DNA of 18,455 nt from DASQUK01 sp046723645. GTDB taxonomy: Bacteria > Actinomycetota > Acidimicrobiia > Acidimicrobiales > VFJN01. The notes under the pieces were generated by a model that did no database searches, was not told where the DNA came from, and was given only the letters and a program-made list of their open reading frames with translations. Each line of letters starts with the position of its first letter. The first letter of the stretch is position 1. Positions 1 through 6,421 of the stretch are shown here, piece after piece. The position numbers were made by a program, and so were the translations under genes. The stretch is taken from the NCBI GenBank assembly GCA_046723645.1, contig JBKOUY010000186.1, forward strand, positions 1-18,455, written 5' to 3'.

Positions 1-117
1 CCCGATGACATCGCCGTACTCGAGGATCCGCTTCCCGCCGATCGTCGCCAGGACGGCGTCGTAGAACGCGGTGCTCGCCGCGACGTCGGTGCATTGAATG
101 GAGACGTGGTCAAGCAT
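1..117 (-). CDS. VOC (glyoxalase-like) family protein, N-terminal part only
   Basis: Minus-strand reading from the ATG at 117-115 gives 39 codons that stay open to the left edge, starting MLDHVSIQCTDVAASTAFYD. This is the first beta-alpha unit of vicinal-oxygen-chelate proteins: a His at position 4 that usually binds the metal, then the 'D..AS..FYD.VL' helix. VOC proteins include glyoxalase I, dioxygenases and fosfomycin-resistance enzymes, so the substrate cannot be named from this fragment. No strong ribosome site precedes the ATG. The gene is divergent from the methyltransferase remnant, with 54 bases between the two starts. The family call is firm; the function is open because most of the gene lies outside the window. 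Confidence 0.8.
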   Translation of the reverse strand, partial: MLDHVSIQCTDVAASTAFYDAVLATIGGKRILEYGDVIG

Positions 118-171
118 GGGAACATCTTGTCCGCCGGTGCCCAGGCTCGCGTCACCCGCAGGAGTCTGCTT

Positions 172-658
172 GTGGCGGATGCGCTCTTCGAGGATCCGAG
201 GCTTGCTGCGATCTACGACGCCATCGACGACGATCGGTCCGACCTGGACGTGTACGCCGCCATCGTCGATGAGCTCGGGGCGCAAGTCGTGCTCCCCGTC
301 GGCTGCGGCACCCGGAACGCTCGCCTCCATGCTCGCCACTGAGGGGAAGAAGGTCATCGGGATCGACCCCGCGAGGCAGCACTGGACCAAGGCAGCGTCG
401 GCACGCCGCATCGTCATCTCCCATGTCGGAAGAGTCGATACGTGGATGGAGCTGAGAGCGGTAGAGCTCCCACTCGTCTCGTTTCGGCACACGTTCGCCT
501 TCGAGGCCGACCGAGCAACACTCGTGTCGGACTCGACGCTGCGGTTTCGCGACAGGACGGAGACCGCCGAGTCGCTGCGGCTCGCCGGCTTCCACCTCCG
601 GGAGGTTCGCGACGCACCTGACCGCCCAGGCCACGAGTTCGTCTTCATCGCCCAGCGC
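172..658 (+). pseudogene. Class I SAM-dependent methyltransferase remnant (frameshift plus internal deletion)
   Basis: A GTG at 172 follows a CAGGAG ribosome site (159-164) and opens with VADALFEDPRLAAIYDAIDD, typical of a small class I methyltransferase family. The SAM-binding motif I is reached as VLPVGCGT, where Pro replaces the usual Asp. That frame then stops at 340-342. One extra C near 311-313 explains this: from 314 the next frame continues GTLASMLATEGKKVIGIDPA, the expected sequence. After about codon 65 the text jumps to the C-terminal part of the family (VDTWMEL, LPLVSFRHTFAF, STLRFR, VRDAPDRPGHEFVFIAQR). By recalled comparison with full-length relatives, some 80-90 residues between SAM site and C-terminus are missing. 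The homologous stretch ends near 658, and the frame runs open to a TGA at 749-751 inside the neighbouring gene. Almost certainly non-functional. Confidence 0.75.
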
Positions 659-674
659 ATCTCCGGCTCGGAGC

Positions 675-1867
675 TCACTCGAGCGGTAGCGGCGGCGGCC
701 TGCTGGGGCCGGGTGGGTGGCTGGTGTGGACTCGGCCTTGGGGGTCGGTGATCTCGAGGGTGTTGTCGGGGCGGAGTTTGGCGTGCAAGCGGGGCCGGTG
801 GAGGAGGTGGTGGTGGTGGCGGGTGCAGAGTAGGGCGAGGTTGGGGAGGTGGGTGGGGCCGCCGGCGGGCCACGGCCGGAGGTGGTGGCCTTCGCACCAG
901 TTGGCGGGCCGTCGCAGCCGGGGAAGCGGCAGTGGCGGTCGCGTACGACGAGGGCGTTGTAGAGCGGGGCGGGGATGGTGCGGGTGGCGCGGCCGTAGTC
1001 GATGATGGTGGAGCGGCCCTGGGTGAGCACGCGGTGCAGGGCGGCGTCGCACAGCAACCGATCCAGCGTGGTGCGGTCGAGGCCGGTGCCGTCGACGCTG
1101 CTGGCCCCGGCGGCGGCGAGCGCCTGGTAGCGGTGGAGGTCGAGCACCAGGTTGAGGTGGGGGCGGTGGCGGCCGCCGCGGCGGGTTTGTTGGTGGTCGA
1201 GGAAGTGCCGGCAGATGTCGGCGAGGGCGTCGGCCCGGCGGGTCGCAGCAGTCCGGGTGGGTTCGCCGTCGGTGTCGGGGCTCTGCGCGAGGCGCAGGGC
1301 GGTGGCGAGCAGTTCGCCGCCCCCGGCGCCGAGGTTGGCGTCGAGCCGCCAGCGGCCCCCGAGGGTGCGGGACAGGTGCAGCACTTGGACGGGTTCGGGC
1401 TTGGCGTCGCGGTCCGCGGTGGCGCAGTCCCGCCACACCGCCATCGCCACCGTGACGTCGCGGACCGGCAGGTTGACCAGGCTGGGCACCATCACCGCTT
1501 CGTGCTCCGCGAAGAGCGCCACGGTGTCGGCGTCGAGGTTGGCGGCGATGGCGTCGACCTGGCCGCTCGATAGCGTCCCGTCACGCCATGCGGCGGCGGT
1601 GACCGGTAGCTGGGCGAGCTTGCGGGCCCGGGCAGTGGTTGCGGCGGCGCGCGGGCGGGGCATGCGGGTGTGGTGAGTGAGCCACGCGGTCATCGAGATG
1701 GCCCCGTCGAGCTCCCACAACCCGGCCCGGTCGCAGTCGGCGACGGCGTCGCTGATGCGGGCATCCAGCCGGTCCCGCAGCGCCAGGGCAGCGGCGAGGG
1801 CGGCGGCGTCGACGGGGATGTCGAACCCCTCGATGGCGGTCCCCAGCTCCTCGAACATGGGCATCAT
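675..1867 (-). pseudogene. DUF222 / HNH endonuclease-domain protein (13E12-repeat type), frameshifted
   Basis: From the ATG at 1867 (MMPMFEELGTAIEGFD) the frame encodes an Ala-rich helical DUF222 domain of about 300 residues, reaching the first half of an HNH nuclease domain (VVRDRHCRFPGCD). There the frame breaks near 910-913. The remaining HNH text is in the next frame: RPANWCEGHHLRPWPAGGPT, then a CTRHHHHLLH segment, ending at the TGA at 675-677. Restoring one missing C (GAC-CGG instead of GAC-GG) gives one continuous protein of about 397 residues, the usual size for this family. The uncorrected frame only runs through unrelated sequence. Members are common, often multicopy, in actinobacteria, and some mycobacterial ones are LexA-regulated. 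It may be a genuine recent pseudogene or a sequencing error; the rest of the protein is undamaged. Confidence 0.85.
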
Positions 1868-1882
1868 CGTACACCTGTTCGT
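1867..1882. promoter_or_regulatory. SOS-box-like LexA operator at the DUF222/HNH start
   Basis: The 16 bases TCGTACACCTGTTCGT match the actinobacterial SOS box TCGAAC-N4-GTTCGA at 10 of its 12 fixed positions; both differences are T for A. The site abuts the first ATG of the DUF222/HNH gene, where LexA would block initiation. LexA boxes in front of 13E12 genes are known from Mycobacterium, which supports the call. Binding itself is inferred. Confidence 0.5.
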
Positions 1883-1900
1883 ATACTCAATCAAGCCAAA

Positions 1901-1916
1901 TGCCCTGCTCAGGGCA
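1901..1916. repeat. Short perfect hairpin upstream of the DUF222/HNH gene
   Basis: TGCCCTG-CT-CAGGGCA forms a 7-bp perfect stem with a 2-base loop. It sits 33 bases upstream of the DUF222/HNH ATG in a locally AT-richer stretch, in the likely promoter or leader. Its role is unknown; it may be an operator or leader hairpin. Confidence 0.4.
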
Positions 1917-1948
1917 CATTTCCGTCCGAAGCGTGCCGCCGCCAAGCC

Positions 1949-1994
1949 GGGGTCAAGGGCGGCCGCAGGCCGGCGGCAGCGAACCCTTGACGCC
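1949..1994. repeat. Imperfect inverted repeat in the DUF222-ClpP spacer
   Basis: GGGGTCAAGGG (1949-1959) and CCCTTGACGCC (1984-1994) pair over 11 positions with one mismatch, around a GC-rich centre of 24 bases. With the hairpins at 1901 and 2031 it makes this 212-base spacer unusually structured. No reading frame with family resemblance was seen here. Confidence 0.4.
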
Positions 1995-2030
1995 GGCGCA
2001 CCCAAACCGTCCGAGACCCCCACAATCCAA

Positions 2031-2057
2031 CAGGCCCCGGCCCAAGGCCGGGGCCTG
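2031..2057 (-). terminator. Strong intrinsic-terminator hairpin after the ClpP-like gene
   Basis: CAGGCCCCGGCC and GGCCGGGGCCTG form a perfect 12-bp stem around a CAA loop. It begins 22 bases past the stop of the minus-strand ClpP-like gene. On that strand the stem is followed by TTGGATTGT, a modest T-rich tail. The placement fits termination of the XRE-ClpP operon. The T tract is imperfect, as is common in high-GC actinobacteria. Confidence 0.7.
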
Positions 2058-2079
2058 AATGCCATACGCGTCAAGGCCC

Positions 2080-2775
2080 TCAGCGGCTAGAGACCTCGTC
2101 CACGAGCCCGTAGGCGAGCGCCTCGTCGGCCGTCAGCAGGCGGCCCCGCTCCACGTCCCGCGCCACCAGACCCCGCGACTGACCGGTGATGCCGGCAAGC
2201 CGGTCGACCAGCGTCCGCTGGACGTGGGTGGCGCTCTCGACGTCGCGCCGCAGCCGGTCCGCGGACCCGGCCGCCTCGAGGTCGGGAAGGCGCAGGCGGA
2301 ACGTGGCGCCCGGTCCGCACCGCCGACGGCCGGTGCCGGCTGCGACGACGACAGCGGCCGTGCCCTCGGCCCGCCCGACACAGCTCGTGTCGACCGGGCA
2401 GCGGACCAGGTCGATGGTGTCGAGGATCCCGGAGACGGCGTCCACAGGGCCGCCGGCGCTGTTGACCACGAGCGTGACGGGCGAGGTGCCGTCCGCGTCG
2501 AGCGCCATGAGCTGCGCGGTCACAAGGGTTGCGGCGTCGTGCTCGAGGCGATCGCGGACGAAGACGATGCGGCGCTCGAGCAGGTCGGCGTAGATGGTCG
2601 ACTCGAAGCTGCCCGGCGCCGCCGGCTCGCCGGGGAACGGCACCATGGGCACCGGCGGGTACACCGGCGGGTGCACCGGGGGCGGGCCGGGCCCGCGGCG
2701 CGGGAAACCCGGCGGCACCGGCACCTCCGGCGGTCGGTCCGGCGGCAGCCACGGGGGCGTGCCGGCGGCGCTCAT
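2080..2775 (-). CDS. ClpP-fold (S14-like) protein lacking the catalytic Ser and His
   Basis: This 231-residue protein has a proline-rich N-terminus (about residues 7-54) followed by a ClpP/crotonase-type fold. Recognisable ClpP landmarks are the oxyanion-loop segment NSAGGPV (105-111), the VGRAEGTAAVVVAAG strand-helix (133-147) and the C-terminal ITGQS...ARDVERGRLLTADEALAYGLVDE (196-226). Aligned by eye with E. coli ClpP, the nucleophile Ser of 'GQAASMG' is Gly138 and the catalytic His of 'MIHQP' is Arg162; the Asp (D207) is kept. It should therefore fold like ClpP, and perhaps join or imitate Clp rings, but not cleave peptides, as with ClpR subunits of plastids and cyanobacteria. Its ATG overlaps the stop of the XRE gene (ATGA), so the two are probably translationally coupled. 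The fold is confident; the role is unknown. Confidence 0.85.
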   Translation of the reverse strand: MSAAGTPPWLPPDRPPEVPVPPGFPRRGPGPPPVHPPVYPPVPMVPFPGEPAAPGSFESTIYADLLERRIVFVRDRLEHDAATLVTAQLMALDADGTSPVTLVVNSAGGPVDAVSGILDTIDLVRCPVDTSCVGRAEGTAAVVVAAGTGRRRCGPGATFRLRLPDLEAAGSADRLRRDVESATHVQRTLVDRLAGITGQSRGLVARDVERGRLLTADEALAYGLVDEVSSR

Positions 2776-3128
2776 CGGCGCCGCGCCTTGCGGTCGCCCG
2801 TCGGCCCGTCGCCCGTTCGACCCGACGCGGGCTCCAACGACCAGCGGAGCGTGTGGCCGAGCGCCTCGGCGTACCGCTCGAGCGTCGACAGCCGGACATC
2901 GCCGGTGACGGCCTCGAGGCGGGCGACGGCCGACTGGGAGGTCCCCATCCGCGCCGCGACCTCGGTCTGCGACAGGCCGAGCGACCGCCGCTGGCCCACG
3001 AGCTCGCCGAGGAGCCGGCGGCGGCTCTCCGCCACCTCGCGGAAGCCGGGGAAGACCGGGAGTCCGGCGTCGGAATCGCCGTCGGAACCAGCGCCGGAAT
3101 CGCTAGGAAGAGATCTCCTTGCTGGCAT
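2772..3128 (-). CDS. XRE-family helix-turn-helix DNA-binding protein
   Basis: The protein has 118 residues from the ATG at 3128; a GTG nine codons upstream (3155) is also possible. The N-terminus (to about 25) is Ser/Asp-rich and disordered. A helix follows (FREVAESRRRLLGELVGQRR, 29-48), then the classic HTH LSQTEVAARMGTSQSAVARLE (52-72). The tail ALGHTLRWSLEP is typical of small Xre/antitoxin-like regulators, and the C-terminus is basic. It overlaps the next gene, the protease-dead ClpP homologue, by 4 bp, so it is likely the operon's own regulator or a partner of that protein. No clear ribosome site precedes either start. It does not resemble ClgR, the known XRE-type clp regulator of actinobacteria, in the sequence flanking the HTH. 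Confidence 0.85.
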   Translation of the reverse strand: MPARRSLPSDSGAGSDGDSDAGLPVFPGFREVAESRRRLLGELVGQRRSLGLSQTEVAARMGTSQSAVARLEAVTGDVRLSTLERYAEALGHTLRWSLEPASGRTGDGPTGDRKARRR

Positions 3129-3174
3129 CACTTCAACGATATGAGCACCTGGCACCGGTGGGCAACGGAATCGT

Positions 3175-3188
3175 TTCGGCCGGCCGAA
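3175..3188. promoter_or_regulatory. 14-bp perfect palindrome in the divergent spacer (candidate operator)
   Basis: TTCGGCCGGCCGAA is self-complementary and lies 47 bases upstream of the XRE ATG and 44 bases upstream of the divergent gene's ATG. XRE proteins commonly bind such palindromes and autoregulate, so it could control both transcripts. GC-rich palindromes also occur by chance in such DNA. Confidence 0.4.
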
Positions 3189-3232
3189 CCGTGGGTAACC
3201 GCGGCAATACCCGGCGAAGAAGGGAGGGACGC

Positions 3233-3973
3233 ATGGATCCCACCATCGTCAACGCCAAGCCGAGGTTCCGCCCACCGACCCTCGTCGATCCGCCCGGCTT
3301 CGGCTACCTGCTCCTGTCGGCGGACGTCGAACCCCCGACCGGCCCGCGGCCGTTCCCCGGATCATCCGAAGCCAAGACCGCGCTCCTGGGCCGCCTGAAG
3401 TCCGCGGCCGCCGACCTGGCTCGGCACGACACCGTCGAGCGGGCCACCGTGTACCGAACGGTCCTGGCGCCGCCGCCGGCCGGGTACGCCCGCAAAGTCG
3501 AGCACCCGGCGCGCTACGACGTGACGGTGCTGATCGAGGCCGCGTCGCCCGCCGATCTCGACGGGCTCCAGGCCGCCGACGGGTACACCCAGCTGCGCAA
3601 GGAGCTCGACACCGAGGCAACCCGAGTCGACGCCATGGCCGCCCGGTGCGTGAAGTGCATCGCCGACGTCGACAAGGACCGACCGGGGCTCTTCCTGTTC
3701 AACTACTTCGTGGCCGACGACGTCGACGCCGCGCTGAAGCTGTGGGACCACCTCGCCGGCTGGTTCATGTCCGAGACGGGCATCGACAACTCCACGCTGC
3801 TCCAGCCCACCGGCGACAGCGAGTACGCATTCGTGAACCATGCGCGCTGGGACTACGGCGTTCCCAGCCTGGCCTTGCACATGTTCACCAAGCCGAGCTT
3901 CCGGTCCTTCGTTCAGGCGAACATGAACGAGAACCGCACGGGATCGATGCCGATCCTGTGCCGGCTCGCGTAG
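3233..3973 (+). CDS. Conserved-looking protein of unknown function, 246 residues
   Basis: The ATG at 3233 was chosen because AAGGGAGGGA (3220-3229) is a strong ribosome site just upstream; in-frame sequence before it is non-coding in character. The soluble protein has no signal peptide or membrane segment. The first half runs PPGFGYLLLSADVEPP..., then YDVTVLIEAASPADLDGL. The second half runs PGLFLFNYFVADDVDAALKL..., then ALHMFTKPSFRSFVQANM. The two beta-rich stretches, each followed by a helix, suggest a duplicated ferredoxin-like (dimeric alpha/beta barrel) fold. The evenly spaced 'WDYG' and 'LLQPTGD' segments look conserved rather than random. I cannot name the family with confidence. It is divergent from the XRE-ClpP pair and may share its control region. 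Confidence 0.7.
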   Translation: MDPTIVNAKPRFRPPTLVDPPGFGYLLLSADVEPPTGPRPFPGSSEAKTALLGRLKSAAADLARHDTVERATVYRTVLAPPPAGYARKVEHPARYDVTVLIEAASPADLDGLQAADGYTQLRKELDTEATRVDAMAARCVKCIADVDKDRPGLFLFNYFVADDVDAALKLWDHLAGWFMSETGIDNSTLLQPTGDSEYAFVNHARWDYGVPSLALHMFTKPSFRSFVQANMNENRTGSMPILCRLA

Positions 3974-3980
3974 CTGTATT

Positions 3981-3999
3981 CGGCCGCTGACGTCGGCCG
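3981..3999. terminator. Possible hairpin between convergent genes
   Basis: CGGCCG-CTGACGT-CGGCCG can form a 6-bp stem with a 7-base loop in the 34-base gap between two convergent stop codons. There is no T tract on either side, so this is a weak call. Confidence 0.3.
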
Positions 4000-4007
4000 C
4001 GAGGGGC

Positions 4008-6416
4008 TCACCAGCGGCGCCCCACCGCCTCGACCCCGGGGGCCTCGGGTCGCCGAGGCGGAGGCACCGGCCCGAGCAGCGCCTCCCCGCGGCGTTCCTT
4101 CGCCGACCAGCTCGGGTCGAGCCCGGGGGCGGTCACGCGGACCGGGTCGGCGGCACGGGGGGTGATGTCCCACAGGAGCGCCGCCCGGTCACCGTGCCAG
4201 CGGACCGCGTAGGAGACGCGGCCGGCGGCGGTGGGGGCATCGTGGACCTCCCAGCCCTGGCCGTACCAGGCGTCGGGTACCAGCGACGCCAGCGCCACCC
4301 CGCCCGCCACCTCGCGCACGAGCAGGTCGCGCACGAACGTCAGGAGCTCGGCGGCGGCCCATCCGTGGTGGCCGTCCCCCATGCAGCCGCCGTCGAGGCG
4401 GGGGTGGATGGCCTCGGGCCACGTCCACGTCGGGGTGGCGGCGTCCATCATCCAGGCCAGGCGATCCAGGCAACGCCGGTCCCCCGCCCGCAGCTCGACC
4501 GCCGCGAGCTGCAGCGTGAGGTAGGTGCCGAGCCCGGTGTGGCTGATCCCCTGAAAGAACGCCCGACCTCCGTCCGGGGCATCCTCCTGCGTCGCCGGCA
4601 ACGTGTCGAGCATGAACCGCCGGCGGATGACATCGACGGTGGCAGCGATGCGGGGATCGTCGGGGGCCAGAAGGTCGAGGGGCGCGCACGCCACGATCGA
4701 GCCGATGGCGCCGGAGTCGATGCGGCGCCTGGGCCCGGCCGGGATGGCGATGGTCCCCAGGCGTTCGGCGGTCAGCTCGAGCGAGCGCTCGACGTCCTCC
4801 CACATCGAGGCCGCGAACCGCTCGGCCTCGGTGGCCGCTTCGTGCTGATCCACGGCCCGTAGCAGCTCGGCGCCCGCCCGGAGCCCGGCCACGCCCCAGA
4901 AGTCGTCCCAGTAGAAGTAGTCGAACGGCCCTAGGTGTTCGGCCGACACCCCGGCGGGAAGCAACCCCCGGAGTGCGGCGTCGTTCCGGTTGACCTTGCG
5001 GGCGTGACGCTTCCGATCGATCCAGTGCACCCCCTTGGCGATCGGTCCCACCATGGACTCGACCAGCGCCGCGTCCCTGGTCAGGCGCCAGTGCTGGACC
5101 AGCGCGTGAAGGGCGGCGCCGTTGGCGTCCCACTCCTTGCGCTGGCTGAAGAAGAAGCCGTCCGCATGCTGGCGCCCGGGGTACGAGCGCAGCACCTGGG
5201 CGACCTCGTCGTGGTACCCATAGCGGTCGAGGGCGGCGAGCAGGTAGGCGGCATCGCGGAACCAGAAGCGGTGGTAGGTCGAGGGACCCGGCGTGATCTC
5301 GTCGCCGTCGTGGAGCAGCAGCAGGAAGCGCCGGTTCGCGTCGACGGCCGCGGCGAGCCGCTCGTCGGGCAGCTCGAACCGGACGCCGCGGGCGCTCTGG
5401 GTCCGCCAGCCCCGGGCCACGGCCTCGGCGGGCGGCAGCGCCTTCGGAAGGTCAGGTGCGTCGGCGACCCGGCGGCGGGCCTCGCCGCGGCGCCGGGTTC
5501 GGCGCTCGGGCACCAGGGGGATGGCCGCCCGCAGGGTGGCCCCGTGCGCCAGGGGGTAGATGAACGCCGCCTGTGCCAGGCCCGCCGGGTCCCGCACGGT
5601 GCCGCGCCAGCGCTCGACGGCGGCGCCCGACACGACCGTCCCGGCCGAGTCGCCGTCGTGGAAGGTTGAGCCCGCCACCCGGGCCGGCGGCTTCGGCAGG
5701 AGCAGGGCGACACGCCCGTCGACCGTGACGGTCGTGCCGTCGTGAAGTCCGAGCCGCTCGATCACCGACAGGCCCTCGGGGTTGTACGGCCTGACCGCCA
5801 GAGCCAGGGCGACTGGCACCGTGCCGGCGTTCTCGATCTCGGCCACCACCAGCTCGCCGGCCCCCTCGGTCGAGCTGCGCCGCACTGCGTAGACCCGCTC
5901 GATCACGTCGCCACCGGGCACCCGCATGGCCGTCTCGACCACGGGCGTGTCGGCCATCAGCCGCTGGCGCACGTTGACCTCGCGGGAAGGCAGGTGCCAG
6001 CGGTCGTCGGCGCCGACCCACCAGTCCAGTGACCAGCCGTCGAACCACGGGGTCACCAGGCCGCGGGGATCCACGATGGCCTCCCACGGCGAGTCGAGAT
6101 TCCCCACCGCGGTCCAGTTGCGGTGCGTCATGTTGGTGAGGAACGGCAGGTGGCCGCGGGGCACGAAGGCGGGCGAGGTGGGATCCAGCTGGCGCTCGAG
6201 CCAGTACGGCCAGACCCAGTCCGGGCCGATCTGCGCCGCGCCGCGCGTGCGCAGTGCACGGAACACGGTGCGGGCACCGATCGGCATGAGCTCGCCCGGA
6301 AGCTCGACTTCGACGGTCTCCCCCAGGCGCTGGAAGGTCGTGAGGTGGCGTACCACGTCATCGGTGATGCGCATGCGACCCATGAGCCGGCGCAGCACGA
6401 AGGCGCGGAGGCTCAT
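4008..6416 (-). CDS. Six-hairpin glycosidase-like protein (amylo-alpha-1,6-glucosidase/GH15-like superfamily), 802 residues
   Basis: The protein has two parts. Residues 1 to about 305 form a beta-rich domain (PEAIVDP-type strands, VVAEIENAGTVPVALALAVRPYNPEG). An Arg-rich linker (RRTRRRGEARRR) follows, and then residues from about 340 form an (alpha/alpha)6-type catalytic region. Landmarks are HRFWFRDAAYLLAALDRYGY (near 375-395), QRKEWDANGAALHAL (near 425), YFYWDDFWGVAGLRAG (near 500) and GDGHHGWAAAELLTF near 680. This is the architecture of bacterial debranching or trehalase-like enzymes, acting on an alpha-glucan or envelope glycan. There is no signal peptide, so a cytoplasmic location is likely. 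It starts 5 bases after the gpsA stop on the same strand, implying co-transcription. Catalytic acids are not assigned with certainty and the substrate is unknown. Confidence 0.7.
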   Translation of the reverse strand: MSLRAFVLRRLMGRMRITDDVVRHLTTFQRLGETVEVELPGELMPIGARTVFRALRTRGAAQIGPDWVWPYWLERQLDPTSPAFVPRGHLPFLTNMTHRNWTAVGNLDSPWEAIVDPRGLVTPWFDGWSLDWWVGADDRWHLPSREVNVRQRLMADTPVVETAMRVPGGDVIERVYAVRRSSTEGAGELVVAEIENAGTVPVALALAVRPYNPEGLSVIERLGLHDGTTVTVDGRVALLLPKPPARVAGSTFHDGDSAGTVVSGAAVERWRGTVRDPAGLAQAAFIYPLAHGATLRAAIPLVPERRTRRRGEARRRVADAPDLPKALPPAEAVARGWRTQSARGVRFELPDERLAAAVDANRRFLLLLHDGDEITPGPSTYHRFWFRDAAYLLAALDRYGYHDEVAQVLRSYPGRQHADGFFFSQRKEWDANGAALHALVQHWRLTRDAALVESMVGPIAKGVHWIDRKRHARKVNRNDAALRGLLPAGVSAEHLGPFDYFYWDDFWGVAGLRAGAELLRAVDQHEAATEAERFAASMWEDVERSLELTAERLGTIAIPAGPRRRIDSGAIGSIVACAPLDLLAPDDPRIAATVDVIRRRFMLDTLPATQEDAPDGGRAFFQGISHTGLGTYLTLQLAAVELRAGDRRCLDRLAWMMDAATPTWTWPEAIHPRLDGGCMGDGHHGWAAAELLTFVRDLLVREVAGGVALASLVPDAWYGQGWEVHDAPTAAGRVSYAVRWHGDRAALLWDITPRAADPVRVTAPGLDPSWSAKERRGEALLGPVPPPRRPEAPGVEAVGRRW

Positions 6417-6421
6417 GGGAG

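Noticed and set aside
797..850. GGT/GGTGG-rich stretch that looks like a microsatellite.
   Set aside because: It is the antisense of the His-rich HHHHLLH part of the HNH domain, normal for this family.
152..2074. A single 640-residue minus-strand protein across the whole DUF222 region.
   Set aside because: Only about residues 72-390 match DUF222/HNH. The rest is out-of-frame HNH sequence, antisense of the methyltransferase remnant and non-coding spacer; a frameshift near 911 explains it.
2059..3144. Plus-strand open frame of 361 codons opposite the ClpP-like and XRE genes.
   Set aside because: The sequence is Arg/Ala/Gly-rich with no family resemblance, while the minus strand has clear ClpP and HTH motifs.
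3119..3232. N-terminal extension of the 246-residue protein starting at 3119.
   Set aside because: The strong ribosome site before the ATG at 3233 and the promoter-like, palindromic content of the upstream stretch favour the shorter form.
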